Source of the DNA: CAZXBB01 sp964638815
GTDB lineage: Bacteria; Planctomycetota; Phycisphaerae; Phycisphaerales; SM1A02
NCBI GenBank assembly: GCA_964638815.1
Contig: CAZXBB010000401.1
Span: forward strand, 1 to 29,259
Reading direction: 5' to 3'
Length of the DNA stretch: 29,259 nt
Below the pieces are notes generated by a model. The model made no database searches, was not told the DNA's origin, and was given only the letters and a program-made list of their open reading frames with translations. Of the stretch, positions 26,727 to 29,259 are shown in pieces. Numbering within the stretch: position 1 is the first letter of the stretch; every line of letters starts with the position of its first letter. The translations under genes were made by a program, and so were the position numbers.

Positions 26727-28636
26727 GCCGCAACCACCGATCCCAGACTGACCCCGGCGTCTTCGCCGTCATCCACCGAGCCGGCGGCGCCTGGCGGGTC
26801 CTCGTCGCACGGCAGGCGGGCGGCAGCCTCGAGGTCGTCGGCACCCGCCGGTTCGGCGACGCCGACGGCGGCGCCATCCAGGCGTATCTCCAGGGGGAGA
26901 AGGTCGCCCGCGTCATCTCGGTCGTGCCGTCCTCGAGCATCGTGTGCCGGACGTGCACGCTGCCGGACGCCGCGCCCGCGGAGCTGGAGCAGGCGCTCGC
27001 CCTCCAGGCGGAAACCCATCTCCTCGGAACCGCCGAGCCGCACCGCGTCGCCACCGCCGTCCTCGAGATGGCCCCGGGCGAGACGAGCCGCACCGGCATC
27101 ATGGTCTCGTGGCCGGAGAAGGCGGCCGCGGCCGTCCCGCCGGTCACGCTCCCGGTGACGTATGCACCCGACATCGCCGCGCTCGCGGCGATCCTGAACG
27201 GCTACCGTCCCGCCGACCCGCTCTTCTGGGTCGACCGGACGACCGGCTCTGTCGCGCTCGCGCTCACGCACGCCAGCGGCGCCGTGATCCGGGCCACGCG
27301 CGAGGAGGGTGAATCGGGCGCCGAGTGGGCGAAGAACGCGACGGGCGTCCTGGCCGAGACGGCGATCAGCGTCGGTCACAGCGGCGCGTTCGCGCAGTCG
27401 CTCGTCGAGAGTCACCGGCCCCGCGTCGCGACGCTCGGCGAGCAGGGCGCGACGCTGATGGTCCCGCGCGAGGTCGTTGACGCGATCGCCCGCGGCGTTC
27501 GCGGGAGCGGGTCCACGAGCGACTGGTGGTCGGAGTTCGGCGTCGCCGCCGGCGTCGCGATCGCCGCGACCGGCGACCTCGCGTCCCTGACTGTCCTCGA
27601 GGCCGACCGGGCCGTCGAGACGCCGACGCGTCTCACCACGATCGGCCGCGCCCTGGCGCAGCCGCGCACGGCGTTCGTCACGGCCCTCGCGTCGCTCGTC
27701 GTGATCGCGATGCTGCCCCTCGCCGCGAGCGGCCTGCGGCTCGCGATTCTGCGTCACCGCTACCCCGACATCGAAGAGCGCACCCGGGCGATCGATCGCA
27801 CCGAGTCGTTCCTCGCCATGTACGCCGCGCTCGAGAAGCAGAGCTGGTCGATGACCAAGCTGCTCGCGGACGTGGTGAGCAACGCGCCCCAGGGGATCTG
27901 GCTCGACTCGATCCGCCTCCAGCACTCCGACGAGACCGTGTTCGTCAGCGGCCGGGCCGTCGGGCACGAAGGGCGCACCGCGACCGAGGTGATCGCGCAG
28001 ATGCAGGAGATCATGCGCGACAGCGGTCTCTTCGGCGAGATCAAGCTGAGCTGGGACGAAGGCACGAACATGGGCCAGCACGAGTTCGAGCTCTTTGCGA
28101 AGGTCATGCAGCCGCACCGCCGCGTCAAGTACGACATCGATCGCGACTTTGCCCGCTGGTCGCTCGCCCAGCGTCAGGACGGCGAGGCGCCCGACGAGGG
28201 CCAGGGCGACGCGCCCACGGACGTCCGCACCGGCGCGGACGAGACGATCATCGCGGACGCGACGACGGACGAGTCGGCGACGGGCGAGCCGGCGACGGGC
28301 GCGCGACCGCGCGTCGAGTCGCCGACGCCACGGTCGGCGCCGCCGCGACGACCGACCTCCGACGTGCCGCGCGTCGGCGTCGGCGACATGGCCGAAGACG
28401 CGGCCGACCGCAGCGATCTCGAGGACCGCGGTCTGCGCGGCCCCGCCCCCGGCGCGGTTCCCGCCCCGCTCACCGAGGCGCAGATCGGCGCGATGACCCT
28501 CGACGAGGCGTCGGCCGCCCTCGTCGAAGTCGCGAAGGCGAAGAACCGTCTCAAGCGCGACGACGACCCCGAGCTGTTCGATCGCCTGACGCAGGAGTTC
28601 AAGCTGCTCATGGCCCGCAAGAGGGAGGGCCAATGA
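26723..28636 (+). CDS. gspL: GspL-like protein: PilM-like plus PilN-like domains, extended C-terminus
   Basis: A 637-aa bitopic inner-membrane protein of the secretion platform that should link GspE to the periplasmic part. Residues about 10-300 resemble the cytoplasmic actin-like PilM/GspL domain (VISVVPSSSIVCRTCTLP, ELEQALALQAETHLLG, a 'FWVDRTTGSVALAL' strand pair). One transmembrane helix lies at about 316-342. A PilN/GspL ferredoxin-like periplasmic domain follows at about 385-465 (APQGIWLDSIRLQHSDETV, TATEVIAQMQEIM). Unlike ordinary GspL (about 400 aa), it continues with a disordered acidic/Thr/Pro/Arg region (about 480-580) and a charged helix (about 583-637). The ATG overlaps gspK as ATGA, and its stop overlaps the next gene the same way. 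Confidence 0.8.
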   Translation: MSRNHRSQTDPGVFAVIHRAGGAWRVLVARQAGGSLEVVGTRRFGDADGGAIQAYLQGEKVARVISVVPSSSIVCRTCTLPDAAPAELEQALALQAETHLLGTAEPHRVATAVLEMAPGETSRTGIMVSWPEKAAAAVPPVTLPVTYAPDIAALAAILNGYRPADPLFWVDRTTGSVALALTHASGAVIRATREEGESGAEWAKNATGVLAETAISVGHSGAFAQSLVESHRPRVATLGEQGATLMVPREVVDAIARGVRGSGSTSDWWSEFGVAAGVAIAATGDLASLTVLEADRAVETPTRLTTIGRALAQPRTAFVTALASLVVIAMLPLAASGLRLAILRHRYPDIEERTRAIDRTESFLAMYAALEKQSWSMTKLLADVVSNAPQGIWLDSIRLQHSDETVFVSGRAVGHEGRTATEVIAQMQEIMRDSGLFGEIKLSWDEGTNMGQHEFELFAKVMQPHRRVKYDIDRDFARWSLAQRQDGEAPDEGQGDAPTDVRTGADETIIADATTDESATGEPATGARPRVESPTPRSAPPRRPTSDVPRVGVGDMAEDAADRSDLEDRGLRGPAPGAVPAPLTEAQIGAMTLDEASAALVEVAKAKNRLKRDDDPELFDRLTQEFKLLMARKREGQ

Positions 28637-29259
28637 CGACGACAGCGCCCCTGCTCGCCCGCTTCAACGAGATGCCCCGCGCGATGCGCTGGCTGTTCCT
28701 CGGCGTGATCTTCGTGGCGCTCTTCCTCGCGTGGGACGCGACGCTCGGCGCGACGGTCGCCGAGTGGAACGAGGCGGCCGACGCGATCGAGAAGAAGGCG
28801 GCCGGCATACGAAAATCCGACCGCACCCGCAACCGTCTGCGCGCGATGAACGACACGATCGTCGGTCTCGGACCGGTCGTGCTGCCGGGCAAGGAGAGCG
28901 AAGGCCGGACGGCGATGACCAACGCCGTCGTTGCGATCTTCGAAAGCGAGGCCTTCAAGAGAAACGTGACATGGAGCTTCGACCTCAGCGGCGGGGGCGA
29001 CAAGATCCGGGAGGACCTCACGCGCGACATCGTGCGCCCGGGGAGCCGGGTGACCCGGCTCACGGGCTCGGTGAAGTTCGAATCGTCGCCGCAGGACGCG
29101 ATCGCGATCATCGGGGAGCTCGAGTCGAGCCCGGACATTGACGCGATCCGCAAGGTGACGATCCAGAAGACCGAGAGCCGCCTCGGCCCGCGGGTGAAGG
29201 TCGCGCTGACCGTCGAGACGTGGGCCGAGGTGTCTTCGAGCCGGGACCGCCGCCGCGTG
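28633..29259 (+). CDS. gspM: GspM/PilO-like protein, cut off by the window edge
   Basis: The first 209 codons are open to the edge; the stop lies outside. A short cytoplasmic N-terminus is followed by one transmembrane helix (about 19-38, WLFLGVIFVALFLAWDATL). A periplasmic helix (about 40-75, AEWNEAADAIEKKAAGIRK) and an alpha/beta domain come next, ending for now in IRKVTIQKTESRLGPRVKVALTVETWAEV. This layout, and its place directly after a GspL-like gene with an ATGA overlap, fits GspM or PilO. Sequence similarity within this family is low, so the call rests on topology and context. Confidence 0.65.
   Translation, partial: MTTTAPLLARFNEMPRAMRWLFLGVIFVALFLAWDATLGATVAEWNEAADAIEKKAAGIRKSDRTRNRLRAMNDTIVGLGPVVLPGKESEGRTAMTNAVVAIFESEAFKRNVTWSFDLSGGGDKIREDLTRDIVRPGSRVTRLTGSVKFESSPQDAIAIIGELESSPDIDAIRKVTIQKTESRLGPRVKVALTVETWAEVSSSRDRRRV

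Noticed and set aside
19498..29259. Type IV pilus operon rather than type II secretion
   Set aside because: GspL and GspM look PilM/N/O-like, but a GspG with its calcium-site C-terminus, the pseudopilin order G-H-I-J-K and a true GspK favour type II secretion.

Overview
The window is about 29 kb of very GC-rich bacterial chromosome. The best guess is a planctomycete of the class Phycisphaerae. Three things point there: a secreted protease ends in a DxDGSG / 'LxAWG' paired calcium-binding tail of the dockerin-like kind common in those genomes, many products are secreted or envelope proteins of unknown role, and a large GDH2-type NAD glutamate dehydrogenase sits among them. This is inference from protein style; there is no rRNA or other phylogenetic marker here. 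No tRNA, rRNA, CRISPR array, insertion sequence or phage gene was seen.

Left part (1-10.6 kb). An EamA-family exporter converges on a small secreted protein across a strong hairpin terminator. Then come a secreted trypsin-like protease with the dockerin-like tail, whose start is preceded by a compact cloverleaf-like element, and an Rrf2-family regulator. Next is a ribF-nrnA pair (FAD synthesis, and a DHH phosphoesterase acting on nanoRNA or pAp). ribF is divergent from the glutamate dehydrogenase gene. A MuiA-family (DUF4139) secreted protein follows.

Middle part (10.6-19.5 kb). A full-length cobalamin-dependent methionine synthase (metH) abuts the muiA-like gene stop to stop. It is divergent from a three-gene operon with overlapping reading frames: a LolA-like periplasmic protein, an ABC ATPase and an ABC-2 permease. 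A secreted, highly helical protein of unknown function follows.

Right part (19.5-29.26 kb, running off the edge). This is a type II secretion operon in the order gspE-F-G-H-I-J-K-L-M. All genes lie on the + strand, most overlapping or nearly so: an ATPase, a platform protein, five pseudopilins, then a PilM/PilN-like GspL and a PilO-like GspM. No secretin (GspD) or GspC is inside the window. The system probably exports folded periplasmic proteins, and the dockerin-tailed protease upstream is the kind of protein it might carry (inference).

The more unusual features are a 7 x 14-bp stop-rich array between gspJ and gspK, 8-bp arrays beside metH and gspH, 12-bp in-frame repeats in three envelope genes, very long Arg/Pro-rich prepilin leaders on GspH and GspK, a GspL with a long C-terminal extension, and several genes without a Shine-Dalgarno that have a -10-like box 7-8 nt before the start codon, as in leaderless mRNAs.
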